Shown here: positions 1-10,132 of the stretch, in pieces
Numbering within the stretch: position 1 is the first letter of the stretch
Layout of the letters: every line of letters begins with the position of its first letter
Assembly: GCA_013151215.1 (NCBI GenBank)
Contig: JAADIS010000131.1
Coordinates: 1-41,444 of the forward strand
Length of the DNA stretch: 41,444 bases
From: Chlorobiota bacterium
GTDB taxonomy: Bacteria; Bacteroidota; Bacteroidia; Bacteroidales; F082
Direction: 5' to 3'
Notes under the pieces: model-generated
What the model saw: only the letters and a program-made list of their open reading frames with translations
Databases searched by the model: none
What the model was told of the DNA's origin: nothing
Made by a program: the position numbers and the translations under genes

Positions 1-321
1 GGAAACCAATGCTCCAATTGGTAAGATGATAATAACTTATGGCAAACAATAAAAGTTTAGGCAACTTTATTAAACCTCAAAATTAATTTCCGAAAATTTT
101 CTCATCTATTGGTCGAGTTGAACCATCCGGATATTTTCGGTCGTGTAGAAAGCAACCGACAAGGCTATAATTACACCCCGAATTATAACGAGTTCAAGGA
201 ATTAAAACTTTTCAAACGTTAAAAAGTCCGGTTGAAACACATTTTTATAGATATATTTGATCTGTTAAACCTATTTCTTAAATTTCATATCTTAGCCCAA
301 TAATTCCACAATTGAAAAAAT
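1..321 (+). other. Gene-poor left edge with two short coding-like fragments
   Basis: No complete gene is visible here. The frame from 2 to 52 stays open from the window edge and ends at TAA. It reads ...NAPIGKMIITYGKQ and could be the last residues of a gene that starts outside the window. A second frame, 61-222, has no start codon and ends in a protein-like stretch (HPDIFGRVESNRQGYNY, then LKLFKR, then TAA). It may be the C-terminus of a decayed gene. I do not recognise either, and both could be chance. Confidence 0.25.
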
Positions 322-936
322 ATGAGGAAATCCATAATCGTAAGCCTGCTAATTTCATTAAGTTTAATGGGATTTTCACAGAAGTACCTGAACAAAATAG
401 CAGAGGAATCATGCAGTTGTTTAGAGGGCATTTCAGACACTAGCAATCCCTCGCAAATAAATATGGAAATGGGCTTATGCATTATTGATGCTTCCATGCC
501 CTATAAAAAGCAATTGCTGAAAGATTACGGCATCGATATGGATTTAATTGATCAATATGGTGAAAAGCTAGGTCGTTTAGTTGGTGTAAAACTGGCTTCG
601 GTTTGTCCGAACACACTTGTAAAAGTAACCCGATTAACGCAAAGTAAGGAACAAACCCAGGAAGAAGTTTATTCGAATGTTCAAATAGTCAGTGGGAGAA
701 TAACAAAAATTGAACAAGATCAGTTTGTTGTATTTTCCTTAAAGGACGAAATGAACAAGATATCAAAATATTATTGGCTTTACGGTATTGAATCAGACTA
801 TGATTTAGTATCCAACTTTACGGATTTATTGAACAATGAAGTTTCAATTACTTATGAAACCCTTGAATTTTTCGACCCGAAGATTGAAGTTTACCGACAG
901 TTTAAAGTCATTAAAGAATTGTCGGTAGAAGAATAG
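322..936 (+). CDS. Secreted cysteine-containing protein of unknown function
   Basis: This 204-residue protein starts with a clear signal peptide (about 1-19, ending MGFSQ) and no lipobox Cys, so it is probably periplasmic or secreted. The mature part has four cysteines, C31 and C33 (CSC), C53 and C95, which could form two disulfides. The first 80 mature residues resemble small Bacteroidota exported proteins with a CxC motif. The second half (about 105-200) looks beta-rich. It converges on the DUF4837 gene with only five bases between the stops. No function can be assigned. Confidence 0.75.
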   Translation: MRKSIIVSLLISLSLMGFSQKYLNKIAEESCSCLEGISDTSNPSQINMEMGLCIIDASMPYKKQLLKDYGIDMDLIDQYGEKLGRLVGVKLASVCPNTLVKVTRLTQSKEQTQEEVYSNVQIVSGRITKIEQDQFVVFSLKDEMNKISKYYWLYGIESDYDLVSNFTDLLNNEVSITYETLEFFDPKIEVYRQFKVIKELSVEE

Positions 937-941
937 GAATA

Positions 942-1937
942 TTAAATCTTACTAGAATAAATTAAGGCTACAACTTGTTTAAGCAAGTTCCTTTTCTTTT
1001 CGTTGGGTTTATATACATATGCCATCATAGTAACAATTTTTCCGCTTTTTGCATTATAGAAAGTATATGCTTTGAACGGACCGCCCATAAAATCGTTTTT
1101 CACAGTCCATATTCCAGTGGTTTCGATGGCATAGTCCGTGGGGAAATTCTTTATTTTTCTGGAAACCGGCGGAACAAACTCCTCATCTATAGTCATATAC
1201 GAATCATAAACGGCGCCAGGGACATTTGTTTTGAGTGCTTTCTTAATTCGCGACAAAATGCTGGCTTGTGAAAATTGTGCAGTATCTTTATAATCTGTTG
1301 AAATGATAAATATCGCCTGGCTCATGTCAATCTGTTCCTTACGTAACCAGATGAAATCTTCGGTATTTTTGGCAAGATAGAAATCCTTGGGTATCACCAT
1401 CTTGATTCCTGAGGTTTTCTTAACCTGGGTAACAGCTTCGGCATTTTGCGTCGATCGGAAGACCTCCATTATTCTATCGCGGTCGGTTTGTTCATAGGCA
1501 GAAATAAATTGGCCGGCATTTTCATTGAATATTTTAACGAAATCGGCGGCAGAGGCACATGTGATTTTAAAAATTTGCTGAGGTTGCGACCAAAAATTAG
1601 TACTGGCCTCTATTAAGGGCTTCTTAACCAGACCATCAATATTTACGATAAAAATATTATGATGCTTCTTGAACATGTCGGAAAAGCCGCTAATTTGAAC
1701 ATGTGACAGTCTAAAAAGCGGTTCCGCTTGATTTAGTCCATATTGTTCTTGTGTAAACTCATCCTTTATAGCCGCTCCAATTGCGTTGTTCCATTGTTTC
1801 TCGTTTTGTACAACGATTAAAATCTCCGAAGTATTTCCTATCGAGCGAGCTTTAGTGTTTTTTTTGGTTTTTGAACAGGAAGCCATTGATAAGACTATCA
1901 ACGCCGCTAATAAAATGGAGTTTATTTTTTGAATCAT
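942..1937 (-). CDS. DUF4837 family lipoprotein
   Basis: The 331-residue protein has a lipoprotein signal peptide with lipobox LSMASC (C21), so it should be lipid-anchored in the envelope. The body matches the Bacteroidota-restricted DUF4837 family by memory of its motifs: an early SIGNTSEILIVV strand, a QAEPLFRLSHVQ segment, a HHNIFIVNI strand and an aromatic C-terminal region (GGPFKAYTFYN, then MMAYVYKP). The family has no known biochemical role. The gene lies 78 bases downstream of mltD on the same strand, so it may be co-transcribed with it, which would fit an envelope function; that is inference. Confidence 0.85.
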   Translation of the reverse strand: MIQKINSILLAALIVLSMASCSKTKKNTKARSIGNTSEILIVVQNEKQWNNAIGAAIKDEFTQEQYGLNQAEPLFRLSHVQISGFSDMFKKHHNIFIVNIDGLVKKPLIEASTNFWSQPQQIFKITCASAADFVKIFNENAGQFISAYEQTDRDRIMEVFRSTQNAEAVTQVKKTSGIKMVIPKDFYLAKNTEDFIWLRKEQIDMSQAIFIISTDYKDTAQFSQASILSRIKKALKTNVPGAVYDSYMTIDEEFVPPVSRKIKNFPTDYAIETTGIWTVKNDFMGGPFKAYTFYNAKSGKIVTMMAYVYKPNEKKRNLLKQVVALIYSSKI

Positions 1938-2015
1938 ATCTCAGTAATTAGATAAAAACTGTTAATACCGTCTAAACGAACAAAACCAAATAATGTGCCA
2001 AACAATAAGTCATTA

Positions 2016-3683
2016 TCAACTGATTACTGCAATCTTTATTTTCTGCCCCGGTTTTAGTTTATTTGAATTCTTGAAGTGATTAAGCCTTTTTATTTTATCA
2101 ACAGTAACGCCATCATACTCCTTGGCAATATCCCATAAGGTATCGCCTTTTCTTACGATGTGATATAAATACTTTCCTTCTTTTAGGGATGAAGCCGATT
2201 TTGTCGCAGGTTTATAGACCAGCAGTTTTTGATTAGGATAGATACGCGAATTTTTAAGGTTGTTCCATTCTTTTAAGTCAGTTGTGGTACATTTATACTT
2301 TTTGGCGATAAGCCCCAGGTTCTCGCCACTTTTAACTTTATGATAGGATTTCTCGGAAGAGCGCTTGACAGGTGTTCTGGAATTGCTGTAGTATTTACTG
2401 CTTCCCGAGCCAAATAACACTAGTTTTTGTCCGGGGTAAATTGTGTTGCTCCTAAGACCGTTCCAACTTTTTATCTGACTAACATATACATGATATTTTT
2501 TGGCTATAAGCCCCAAGCTTTCACCACTTCTCACTATATGTATATTTCTATCTTTTGCCTTTTTAACTTCGGCGAGCAGTTTATCTCTCTCAATACCTTT
2601 TTTGGTTTTATATGCATAGAGGGCCTGCTCGTTATTCAAGAAATCGGCAACATATTCATTCCTCAGCCTAAGCAAATATTTTTTATCCGCCGTGGCGGGA
2701 ATTATACCTTTTTTATATGTGGGGTTCAGGGCTTTTAATTCTTTCAGCGGAATGCCGAACAATTCGTTCAACTGATCGAATGCAAGCACATCGTTAACTG
2801 TAACGGTATCTGTATCAAAATAATAGTATTCGGGATCTACTGCCTTTATGTTATGTTCGGGAGCATAGTTCATTACATAGTTAACGGCAATAAAAGCAGG
2901 CACATAACCACGTGTCTCCCTTGGAAGGAAAGGCCAAACAGCCCAGTAATTTTTAGTTCCTCCCGCACGGCGCAATGCACGGTTTACATTTCCGGCTCCA
3001 GAGTTATAGGCAGCCAAGGCCAACGACCAATCACCATAAATATTATACAAATCGGTTAAATGTTCACAGGCTGCAACCGTAGCCTTATAAGGGTCATAAC
3101 GGTCGTCGACCAATGATGTAACTTTTAAACCATAAACTTTTCCAGTTCCATACATAAATTGCCACAGCCCTTTCGCTCCTTTATTCGATCCGGCGGTTGG
3201 AATAAGGGCCGACTCCACTATTGCCAGATATTTTATTTCCAAAGGCATGTCGAAACGATCAAGTTGCTCCTCGAACATTGGAAAGTACAGGTCGGCCAGA
3301 CCCAGCATCCTTGCAGTTAAATCACGTTTTTTAACTGCATAGAGATGAATAAACTTTTTAACTTCCTTATTGTAAGTAAGTTCTATCGGTGTTTCAATAT
3401 TCAAACTTTCTATTCTCTGCTCATAAACAGAATCGGGGAATGAGGGTATAAAATCGGCCGCATAATTATAATCAACATGTTTTCGTTCCTGCTTTTCCGC
3501 ATATTTTCTTCCGTTGAAGGAGTCGAATATAAGACTATCGAGATGCCTCAGCAATGGTGTGTCGAATATCATTGCCGGTTTTAGACTAACAGTATCGGGA
3601 TTTGAGGCCAGTCCTATAATGCCGGCAAACGAATGAGCAAAAAAAGTTAATGAAAATATTACTGATAATATAAATTTATCCAT
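2016..3683 (-). CDS. mltD: Membrane-bound lytic murein transglycosylase D (SLT + 3 LysM)
   Basis: This enzyme cleaves the MurNAc-GlcNAc bond of peptidoglycan non-hydrolytically, leaving 1,6-anhydro ends. The 555 residues carry an N-terminal signal peptide (1-20), an SLT/transglycosylase domain at about 145-265, and three LysM peptidoglycan-binding repeats at about 380-425, 446-490 and 506-553. The catalytic Glu is E157 in AIVESAL. Family motifs GLWQFM (about 172-177) and AAYNSGAGNV (about 224-233) are intact. Unlike classical MltD there is no lipobox Cys, so it is probably periplasmic or anchored otherwise. Length and domain order are normal for Bacteroidota MltD. Confidence 0.93.
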   Translation of the reverse strand: MDKFILSVIFSLTFFAHSFAGIIGLASNPDTVSLKPAMIFDTPLLRHLDSLIFDSFNGRKYAEKQERKHVDYNYAADFIPSFPDSVYEQRIESLNIETPIELTYNKEVKKFIHLYAVKKRDLTARMLGLADLYFPMFEEQLDRFDMPLEIKYLAIVESALIPTAGSNKGAKGLWQFMYGTGKVYGLKVTSLVDDRYDPYKATVAACEHLTDLYNIYGDWSLALAAYNSGAGNVNRALRRAGGTKNYWAVWPFLPRETRGYVPAFIAVNYVMNYAPEHNIKAVDPEYYYFDTDTVTVNDVLAFDQLNELFGIPLKELKALNPTYKKGIIPATADKKYLLRLRNEYVADFLNNEQALYAYKTKKGIERDKLLAEVKKAKDRNIHIVRSGESLGLIAKKYHVYVSQIKSWNGLRSNTIYPGQKLVLFGSGSSKYYSNSRTPVKRSSEKSYHKVKSGENLGLIAKKYKCTTTDLKEWNNLKNSRIYPNQKLLVYKPATKSASSLKEGKYLYHIVRKGDTLWDIAKEYDGVTVDKIKRLNHFKNSNKLKPGQKIKIAVIS

Positions 3684-3720
3684 GGCTTTTTATTCTTGAT
3701 AAAAGTAACGCTATTTGCGG

Positions 3721-3728
3721 CAAAAATA
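3721..3728 (-). promoter_or_regulatory. Putative -7 element for mltD
   Basis: On the minus strand this reads TATTTTTG, matching the Bacteroidota -7 consensus TAnnTTTG, 37 bases upstream of the mltD start. No convincing -33 TTTG is seen at the usual distance. Confidence 0.4.
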
Positions 3729-3862
3729 TATATATGCTTGATAATAATCTATCAAAAGCAATAAAATAATCCACAAACGAAAGTTAGGAATTACCGCAAC
3801 CGGTTGATCGCAAAATAGTTAGTGCTTCCATAAGGTCGATATCCAGGACAAAAACAAGAAAG

Positions 3863-4384
3863 CTATTTTATTTCACTTTTAATTTGTCCTACCCATTGGG
3901 CTACTCTTTGGTCGGTGATATCCGATTCATTATCTTCATCAAGGGCAAGGCCGTAAAAGTAGTCGCCTTCAACGCCTTCCGAATCAGTAAACGAATAATT
4001 CTTAGTCGGCCATTTGCCGATTAGTGTTCCGTTTACCTTAACGACTTCCTGATTAAGAATGCCCAATACGTCAACAAAATGTGCAGGATATAAGATCTGG
4101 TCGCCAAGGCCGAAGACAGCGATATTATGTCCGCTCAGGTCATGTTCCTCAATTTTCCTGAAAAACCTGTTCCATAAATTATCATTTGCGGCATCAATCC
4201 AGTTTTCAGCGCCAACCGTCGAGCTTCCCATAATTATTGTTTTGTAATCCTCAAGGGTATCAACATCAAAACTTTCGACATCGTACATTTCGATATCATT
4301 TGGGTTAAATTGGGCAAAGATCTTTTTTGCCGAGTTTTCAACATTCCCACCTTTAGGCCAGTAAAGCAATACTATATTCTTCAT
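3863..4384 (-). CDS. fldA: Flavodoxin (long-chain, FMN electron carrier)
   Basis: A 173-residue FMN protein that carries low-potential electrons in the cytoplasm. The phosphate-binding loop is at residues 8-16 (YWPKGGNVE), somewhat unlike the common S/T-rich loop because it has PKGG where Ser/Thr is frequent. MGSSTVGAENW gives the first isoalloxazine loop, and GLGDQILYPAHFVD is the second FMN loop typical of long-chain flavodoxins. The gene follows metF on the same strand after about 160 bases. Flavodoxin is the known electron donor for reactivating oxidised cob(II)alamin MetH in E. coli, so the position is suggestive, although many other partners are possible. Confidence 0.9.
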   Translation of the reverse strand: MKNIVLLYWPKGGNVENSAKKIFAQFNPNDIEMYDVESFDVDTLEDYKTIIMGSSTVGAENWIDAANDNLWNRFFRKIEEHDLSGHNIAVFGLGDQILYPAHFVDVLGILNQEVVKVNGTLIGKWPTKNYSFTDSEGVEGDYFYGLALDEDNESDITDQRVAQWVGQIKSEIK

Positions 4385-4543
4385 TATATTAAATTTTCAG
4401 ATGCGTAAAAATAAATCAATTTGGAATGCATCGAGCGAATTTATAATAATTTAAAGTCAATCCAAATTCCGAATACGGGTATCCTGTCCTGGTTAATGGC
4501 CATAAACGCCTGACAAACAATATCGAAGAATATAATCAACCGA

Positions 4544-5503
4544 TTAAAAAATCTCTTTGGCGATCTTGCGGATATTATCTGATTTCCCCATGGTGTAATA
4601 ATGCAACACCGGCACATGGGCTTTCTTAAGTTCCTTCGATTGTTCTATAGCCCACTTAACGCCCAACTGCCTAACTTCATCATTGTTTTTGCATTTCAGG
4701 ACTTCTTTCACCAAGGTGGCCGGAACCTCGACACCAAATGTTTTTGGGATTATCGCTATTTGATTTAAAGTGGAAATAGGTTTTAAGCCCGGAATAATTG
4801 GAACATTTATATTGTTCCTACGGCATACGTCAACAAAGTCGAAATACTTTTTGTTATCGAAAAACATCTGAGTAACAATAAATTGAGCACCGGCTTCGAT
4901 TTTCTTTTTAAGGAAGTGGATATCGCTATCCATATTAGGTGACTCAGAATGTTTTTCGGGATATCCGGCAACCCCGATACAAAAGTTGGTGGAACGCGAG
5001 TTGCGGATTTTAGGATCCAGATAGATACCTTTGTTAAGGTTGGTGATTTGTATTACGGTTTCTATGGCATGGCTGTTGCCGTCGGGCTCGGGGACAAAGC
5101 TCTTCATCCCGGGCTGCGGGTCGCCGCGAACGACAAGTACATTATTAACCCCCAGGAAATTAAGGTCAATAAGGGCATTTTCGGTATCCTCGCGCGAAAA
5201 GCCGCCACAAATAATATGAGGTACTATGTTTACTCCATACCTGAATTTTATAGCTGCCGATATGCCAACCGTCCCTGGACGCTTACGCACCACGTTCTTT
5301 TTCATCAAGCCATTTGCAAGTGTTTCATACTCAATTTCTTCCTGATGATAAGTGATGTTGATAAAAGCCGGTTTAAACTCCATTAATGGATCGATGGAAT
5401 TAGCTATCGAGCTAAAATCCTGACCTTTTAGCGGTGGCAACAACTCAAACGAAAACAAAGTCTCGTCGGCATCGTTTATATGTTGTATTACTGTTCTTTC
5501 CAT
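4544..5503 (-). CDS. metF: 5,10-methylenetetrahydrofolate reductase
   Basis: This FAD enzyme reduces methylene-THF to methyl-THF, the methyl donor for MetH. The protein is 319 residues, close to the bacterial length of about 300. The conserved FSFELLPP near the N-terminus places the catalytic Glu at E20. RGDPQPG (about 145) and the QMFFDN / PGLKPI segments are family hallmarks. It starts 13 bases after the metH stop on the same strand and so shares the metH transcript and its SAM riboswitch. No defect is seen. Confidence 0.95.
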   Translation of the reverse strand: MERTVIQHINDADETLFSFELLPPLKGQDFSSIANSIDPLMEFKPAFINITYHQEEIEYETLANGLMKKNVVRKRPGTVGISAAIKFRYGVNIVPHIICGGFSREDTENALIDLNFLGVNNVLVVRGDPQPGMKSFVPEPDGNSHAIETVIQITNLNKGIYLDPKIRNSRSTNFCIGVAGYPEKHSESPNMDSDIHFLKKKIEAGAQFIVTQMFFDNKKYFDFVDVCRRNNINVPIIPGLKPISTLNQIAIIPKTFGVEVPATLVKEVLKCKNNDEVRQLGVKWAIEQSKELKKAHVPVLHYYTMGKSDNIRKIAKEIF

Positions 5504-5516
5504 TTTATTCTACGTT

Positions 5517-8500
5517 TTAGATGGTATTTACAATTAGTAGCCTTTTTACTTCCTCGGCACTTAGCTTTTTACGTTTGGCATAGTCCTCAACCTGGTCGCC
5601 GGCAATTTTCCCAACCGCAAAATATCTGGCATCGGGATTTGCAAAATAATATCCGCTTACCGAGGCGGCAGGATACATTGCATACGATCCGGTTAATTTA
5701 ATGCCCAATTTGCTTTCCGCATCCAGAATATTGAATATTTTCCCCTTTTCCGAATGTTCGGGACATGCCGGATAACCTGGAGCAGGCCGTATTCCGCGAT
5801 AATTCTCCTTCAATAAATCATTCATGCTGGTATCTTCACCGGCCGCAAAAGCCCAAAAATCCGTTCTTAACCTCTTGTGCATAAGTTCGGCAAAAGCCTC
5901 AGCCAACCTGTCGGCCAATGTTTTCAGCATTATTGAGCTATAATCGTCGTTTTCCTTTTCAAAGTGCTTTATATGCTTTTCGATACCCAAGCCCGCGGTA
6001 AGGGCGAAAATCCCTATATAATCATCTTTTTTCTTGCTGTCCGGACAGATAAAATCAGAAAGGCAATAATTTGGGGAATCATTTTTCAATTCCTGATTGC
6101 GAAGGAACTCGAAACTATTGAATTGCTTGCCGTTTTCATCCAGGAGAATGACCGTCTCATCATCGGAAATTGCTTTAAAGATCCCTATCCCTGCTTTTGC
6201 CGTGAGCCATTTCCCATCAATGATCCTGTCGAGCATCTGCTGTGCGTCGTCGTATAATTTCCTGGCTTCCTCCCCTTTTAAAATATCATCGAATATGCTT
6301 GGGAACTTACCTGTGATTTTCCATGCATGGAAGAAAAACGTCCAGTCGATATATGGACGGATTTCGGCAATGGAATAATCATCAAAGTATTTAACACCTG
6401 TAAAAGTGGGCTTCACAACACTAAAACCATCCCAGCGGCCAACAAATCTATTTTTTCTGGCATCAGCCAAGCTCACATATTCCGATGATTTAACGGAAGC
6501 CTCATATTTCTTGCGCAGATTATCATATTTGTTTTCGATATCCGACTTGAAGGATTCCTTTTCTTCTCTGGAGAGAAGCTTATTAACCACGTTGATCACT
6601 TTGGAAGCATCGCGCACGTGAACTACAGGATTTTTATAGTTAGGGGAAATTTTAACCGCCGTATGAACATCGGATGTCGTGGCTCCCCCTATCAAAAGAG
6701 GAATGTTGAAATTAAGCCTCTTCATTTCCTTGGCCACATAAACCATTTCCTCCAGTGAGGGAGTTATCAAACCGCTCAAGCCGAGGACATCTGCATTCTC
6801 ATTTCTTGCGACCTCCAATATCTTCTCTGCCGGAACCATTACACCAAGGTCAATTACTTCATAATTATTGCATTGCAAGACAACGCCAACAATGTTTTTC
6901 CCTATATCATGCACGTCGCCCTTAACGGTAGCCATAACAATCTTGCCATTCCCTTTTATTCCGGACGACTTTTCGCTCTCGATATAGGGCAGTAAAATAG
7001 AAACGGCTTTTTTCATCACCCTTGCACTTTTCACAACCTGCGGCAAGAACATCCTTCCCGACCCAAACAAGTCGCCAACTATGTTCATCCCGTTCATCAA
7101 TGGTATCTCTATAACTTCTATTGCCCTGTTATAATGTTTTCTGGCCTCTTCGACGTCCTCGTCCAGAAATTCGGTAATCCCTTTGATCAAAGAATGTTCG
7201 AGGCGCTTTTCAACATCAAGTTTTCTCCATTCCAAGATGTTTTCAGGCTTTGCCTTAAGCGAGTCGCTTATTTTATCGGCATAAGACAGCAAACGGGCAG
7301 TGGCATCTTTGCGCCGGTTGAGAACCAGGTCTTCGGCAAATTTCCTCAGGTCAGGTTCAATCTCGTCATAAATCTGAAGCATGGCAGGATTTACGATTCC
7401 CATGTCCATGCCGGCTTGTATGGCATGAAACAGAAATACCGAATGTATTGCTTCCCTTACGGTATTGTTTCCTCGGAACGAGAAGGACAAATTGCTGACT
7501 CCGCCGCTTACTTTTGCATAAGGCAGGTTTTCTTTTATCCATTTAACGGCATTTATATAATTAACAGCATAATTATTATGTTCGTCGATACCCGTGCCTA
7601 TTGCCAAAATATTCGGGTCGAAGATAATATCCTCGGGATTGAGCCTCACTGTATCGACAAGCAGTTCATAAGCCCTTTTGCATATCTCTATCTTTCTTTC
7701 ATAGGTATCGGCCTGGCCGCTTTCGTCAAAGGCCATGACCACTACCGCTGCTCCATAAGAGTTTATTTTTTGGGCAAGTTCTATAAATTCGTCTTCGCCG
7801 TTTTTAAGGCTGATGGAGTTCACGATGGACTTGCCCTGTGTACATTTAAGCCCTGCCTCTATAACCTCCCACTTCGACGAATCTATCATTATCGGCAATC
7901 GGGCAATATCAGGTTCGGAAGCAAGCATGTTCAAGAACAACTTCATTTCCTTCTTTGCGTCCAGCAAGCCGTCATCGAGGTTGACATCGAGTATCTGGGC
8001 CCCGCCCTCCACCTGATGCCGGGCTACTGCAAGCGCCTCCTCATATCTTTTCTCGCGAATAAGGCGGGCGAATTTACGGGAGCCGCTAACATTGGTGCGC
8101 TCACCGATATTTATAAAGTTCAGCTTGCGGGTAACCCTTAGCGGCTCAAGTCCGCTAATTGATGTAATATGGCTTTTGCTCAATGGCTTCCTGACGTTTG
8201 CCTTCATGGCCAACAAAACCATTTCGTGTATATGCTCGGGCGTTGTCCCACAACATCCGCCCACGATATTCGCGAATCCATTATCCAGGAAATCATGAAT
8301 ATGCCCGGCCATTTTTGTGGGGCTCTCATCGTATTCGCCAAACTGGTTTGGCAATCCGGCATTTGGATAAACACTCACATAAAAACTCGATTTCCTTGAA
8401 AGCTCCTCCAAGTGTGGTCGCATTTGCTCGGCCCCGAGCGAACAGTTCAAGCCTATGCTCAACAAGTCGATATGTGATACCGAGGTCAGGAAGGCTTCAA

Positions 8501-9173
8501 GGGTTTGGCCCGATAGAGTACGCCCGCTGGCATCTGAAATGGTTCCCGAAACCATAAGCGGTATCCTAATATTTCTCTCGCGGCATAAATCATTTATGGC
8601 CACCAATGCTGCTTTAGCGTTTAAAGTATCGAATATCGTCTCCACCAAGAGCAAATCAACGCCACCTTCCAGAAGCGACTTAGCTTGCTGATAATAATTA
8701 TCGTGCAATTCATCGAAGCTTATATTCCTGAAACCAGGTTTGTCAACCAAAGGCGACATTGACGCGGTTTTGTTTGTAGGCCCGATCGCACCTGCAACAT
8801 AACGCGGTTTCTTGGGGTTTTTTTGTGTAAACCCCAAAGCCGCTTTGGCAGCAATGCGGGCCGCTGCGGTATTTATCTCGTTTACGATATCCTGCATGCC
8901 ATAATCCGTCATTGAAATACCCGTTGAATTAAAAGTATTGGTTTCGATTATGTCGGCACCTGCCTCCAGATATTTTTTATGTATCTCTTCAATTATTTGT
9001 GGTTGGCTGAGACAGAGCAGGTCATTGTTTCCCTTTTGAAGCTTTTCGGCCGAGGAGAAGCGTTCTCCCCTATAATCCTCTTCCTCGAGTTTATATCCTT
9101 GAATCATAGTGCCCATTGCCCCGTCCAGGACAAGCACCCTTTTACTCAACTCCATTTTAATGTCAGGTTTCAT
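5517..9173 (-). CDS. metH: Cobalamin-dependent methionine synthase
   Basis: MetH transfers a methyl group from methyl-THF through cobalamin to homocysteine. At 1218 residues it is full length with all four modules in order. The homocysteine domain (about 1-325) has zinc ligands in GLNC and GGCCGTTP. The pterin domain (about 350-610) follows. The B12 domain (about 650-890) has DVHDIG with the axial His near residue 753. The SAM-binding reactivation domain (about 900-1218) has [13 protein letters not shown] complete reactivation module implies SAM- and flavodoxin-dependent rescue. It is first gene of the metH-metF unit, behind an S-box riboswitch. An ATG slightly downstream (MELSK) is an alternative start. 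Confidence 0.97.
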   Translation of the reverse strand: MKPDIKMELSKRVLVLDGAMGTMIQGYKLEEEDYRGERFSSAEKLQKGNNDLLCLSQPQIIEEIHKKYLEAGADIIETNTFNSTGISMTDYGMQDIVNEINTAAARIAAKAALGFTQKNPKKPRYVAGAIGPTNKTASMSPLVDKPGFRNISFDELHDNYYQQAKSLLEGGVDLLLVETIFDTLNAKAALVAINDLCRERNIRIPLMVSGTISDASGRTLSGQTLEAFLTSVSHIDLLSIGLNCSLGAEQMRPHLEELSRKSSFYVSVYPNAGLPNQFGEYDESPTKMAGHIHDFLDNGFANIVGGCCGTTPEHIHEMVLLAMKANVRKPLSKSHITSISGLEPLRVTRKLNFINIGERTNVSGSRKFARLIREKRYEEALAVARHQVEGGAQILDVNLDDGLLDAKKEMKLFLNMLASEPDIARLPIMIDSSKWEVIEAGLKCTQGKSIVNSISLKNGEDEFIELAQKINSYGAAVVVMAFDESGQADTYERKIEICKRAYELLVDTVRLNPEDIIFDPNILAIGTGIDEHNNYAVNYINAVKWIKENLPYAKVSGGVSNLSFSFRGNNTVREAIHSVFLFHAIQAGMDMGIVNPAMLQIYDEIEPDLRKFAEDLVLNRRKDATARLLSYADKISDSLKAKPENILEWRKLDVEKRLEHSLIKGITEFLDEDVEEARKHYNRAIEVIEIPLMNGMNIVGDLFGSGRMFLPQVVKSARVMKKAVSILLPYIESEKSSGIKGNGKIVMATVKGDVHDIGKNIVGVVLQCNNYEVIDLGVMVPAEKILEVARNENADVLGLSGLITPSLEEMVYVAKEMKRLNFNIPLLIGGATTSDVHTAVKISPNYKNPVVHVRDASKVINVVNKLLSREEKESFKSDIENKYDNLRKKYEASVKSSEYVSLADARKNRFVGRWDGFSVVKPTFTGVKYFDDYSIAEIRPYIDWTFFFHAWKITGKFPSIFDDILKGEEARKLYDDAQQMLDRIIDGKWLTAKAGIGIFKAISDDETVILLDENGKQFNSFEFLRNQELKNDSPNYCLSDFICPDSKKKDDYIGIFALTAGLGIEKHIKHFEKENDDYSSIMLKTLADRLAEAFAELMHKRLRTDFWAFAAGEDTSMNDLLKENYRGIRPAPGYPACPEHSEKGKIFNILDAESKLGIKLTGSYAMYPAASVSGYYFANPDARYFAVGKIAGDQVEDYAKRKKLSAEEVKRLLIVNTI

Positions 9174-9312
9174 AAACGTAATTTTAAATAGTTAAACAAC
9201 TTTTTATTAAACTAACAGTTGATTAATCAGCAAAAACCATTATAGCTTGCAGGCAATACAATTACCACTAAAAGAATAACCTATAAAAATATAATTTTCC
9301 CATATTTAATCA

Positions 9313-9424
9313 ATTTATAATTCCCGCCCGATAACCGGGAAGGCTAGGTATTGGCACCTTGTTCGCTTAGCGATAGGTTGCCAGGGTTTCATTGAGCCTA
9401 ATCTCTCCGCCCTTCTTTATAAAT
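9313..9424 (-). ncRNA. SAM-I (S-box) riboswitch upstream of metH
   Basis: Read on the minus strand, this has the conserved SAM-I core: GGCGGAGAGA, then AGGCTC, ATGAAACCCTGGCAACC, and AAGGTGCCAATACCT. The closing P1 helix is visible as ATTTATAA (9417-9424) pairing with TTATAAAT (9313-9320). An internal hairpin CGCTTAGCG (9364-9372 on the plus strand) fits P3. A CCCGGTTATCGGG hairpin fits P4. The family binds S-adenosylmethionine and lowers expression of methionine genes. The aptamer ends 139 bases before metH, and I see no clear terminator hairpin in that gap, so the expression platform is unclear. Confidence 0.92.
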
Positions 9425-9460
9425 CAAAATTTCCCAGAAACGGGCATTTGAATTATGGAA

Positions 9461-9468
9461 CAAAGATA
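9461..9468 (-). promoter_or_regulatory. Putative -7 element of the metH-metF promoter
   Basis: On the minus strand this reads TATCTTTG (consensus TAnnTTTG). It lies about 37 bases upstream of the riboswitch aptamer, the right place for a transcript that begins just before the aptamer. No good -33 box is seen. Confidence 0.5.
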
Positions 9469-9516
9469 TAAAATTTTTATACTGTGCGGAATTGTTATCG
9501 AGAAATGATAAAATAA

Positions 9517-9548
9517 TTTGGTTTATTTCATAAACTAGTTTATATTTG
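9517..9548 (+). promoter_or_regulatory. Bacteroidota promoter with overlapping palindromic operator
   Basis: TTTG at 9517-9520 and TATATTTG at 9541-9548 are separated by 20 bases, a near-perfect Bacteroidota sigma-factor promoter, 29 bases before the gene at 9578. A perfect 14-base palindrome, ATAAACTAGTTTAT (9530-9543), sits between and overlapping the two boxes. A protein bound there would block initiation. The winged-helix regulator encoded second in this operon is the obvious candidate (inference). Confidence 0.65.
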
Positions 9549-9577
9549 CAAATTATTATTCACTAAACTTAATAAAA

Positions 9578-10132
9578 ATGGAAGCGGTAAAAAGTATAGA
9601 GATTATCGAAAGCATGTTAAAGGAAAGCAAAAAGTCGTTGTACCGGCATTCCTTTTATTTTATCCTTTGGGGCATAATGATGATAATTGCCGGCCTGGCT
9701 GATTATTTCTTTTACGGCAAGGCCTATTTTTGGACAATTTGGCCATCTGCCACTGTTGTCGGTGGTATTATTGCGTCGGTTTACAGCAGGAAAGAAGGCA
9801 AGAGGTCAGGTACGGTAACAATGATCGACAGGATTCACTTATATACATGGGGGGCTTTTGGCATCAGTCTTTTCCTGGCAATATTTTATGCGGCCTATAA
9901 TCATCTTTCGCCATACCCCCTTGTATTGTTGTTGGCAGGATCGGCAACCTTCATCAGCGGTGGCATCTCAAGATTCAAGCCTTTTATCTGGGGCGGCCTT
10001 GTTTTGGAGGCAGGCTCGGTCGCATGCGCTTACTTTATCGACAACAGATATCATGGGCTAGTTTTTGCGCTATGCATATTTTTAGCTTATGTCATACCCG
10101 GTTTAATATTAAGGAAATCGGAAAATGCATAA
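9578..10132 (+). CDS. Polytopic membrane protein of unknown function
   Basis: A 184-residue protein with a short charged N-terminus (EAVKSIEIIESMLKESKKS) followed by about five or six hydrophobic helices and basic loops. The layout resembles Bacteroidota inner-membrane proteins that pair with a winged-helix regulator. The following regulator gene overlaps it by eight bases, so the two are probably translated together. Its promoter carries a palindrome likely to be the regulator's site. No catalytic motif is visible. A sensor, an accessory to the regulator or a stress-induced membrane protein are all possible. Confidence 0.7.
   Translation: MEAVKSIEIIESMLKESKKSLYRHSFYFILWGIMMIIAGLADYFFYGKAYFWTIWPSATVVGGIIASVYSRKEGKRSGTVTMIDRIHLYTWGAFGISLFLAIFYAAYNHLSPYPLVLLLAGSATFISGGISRFKPFIWGGLVLEAGSVACAYFIDNRYHGLVFALCIFLAYVIPGLILRKSENA

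Noticed and set aside
7134-8141. Long open frame of 335 codons on the plus strand within metH
   Set aside because: It lies entirely antisense to the well-conserved metH catalytic modules, lacks recognisable domains, and is a shadow of metH codon use.
9313-9424. Cobalamin riboswitch ahead of the B12-dependent metH
   Set aside because: The core motifs match SAM-I and not the B12 box, and P1 pairing supports SAM-I.
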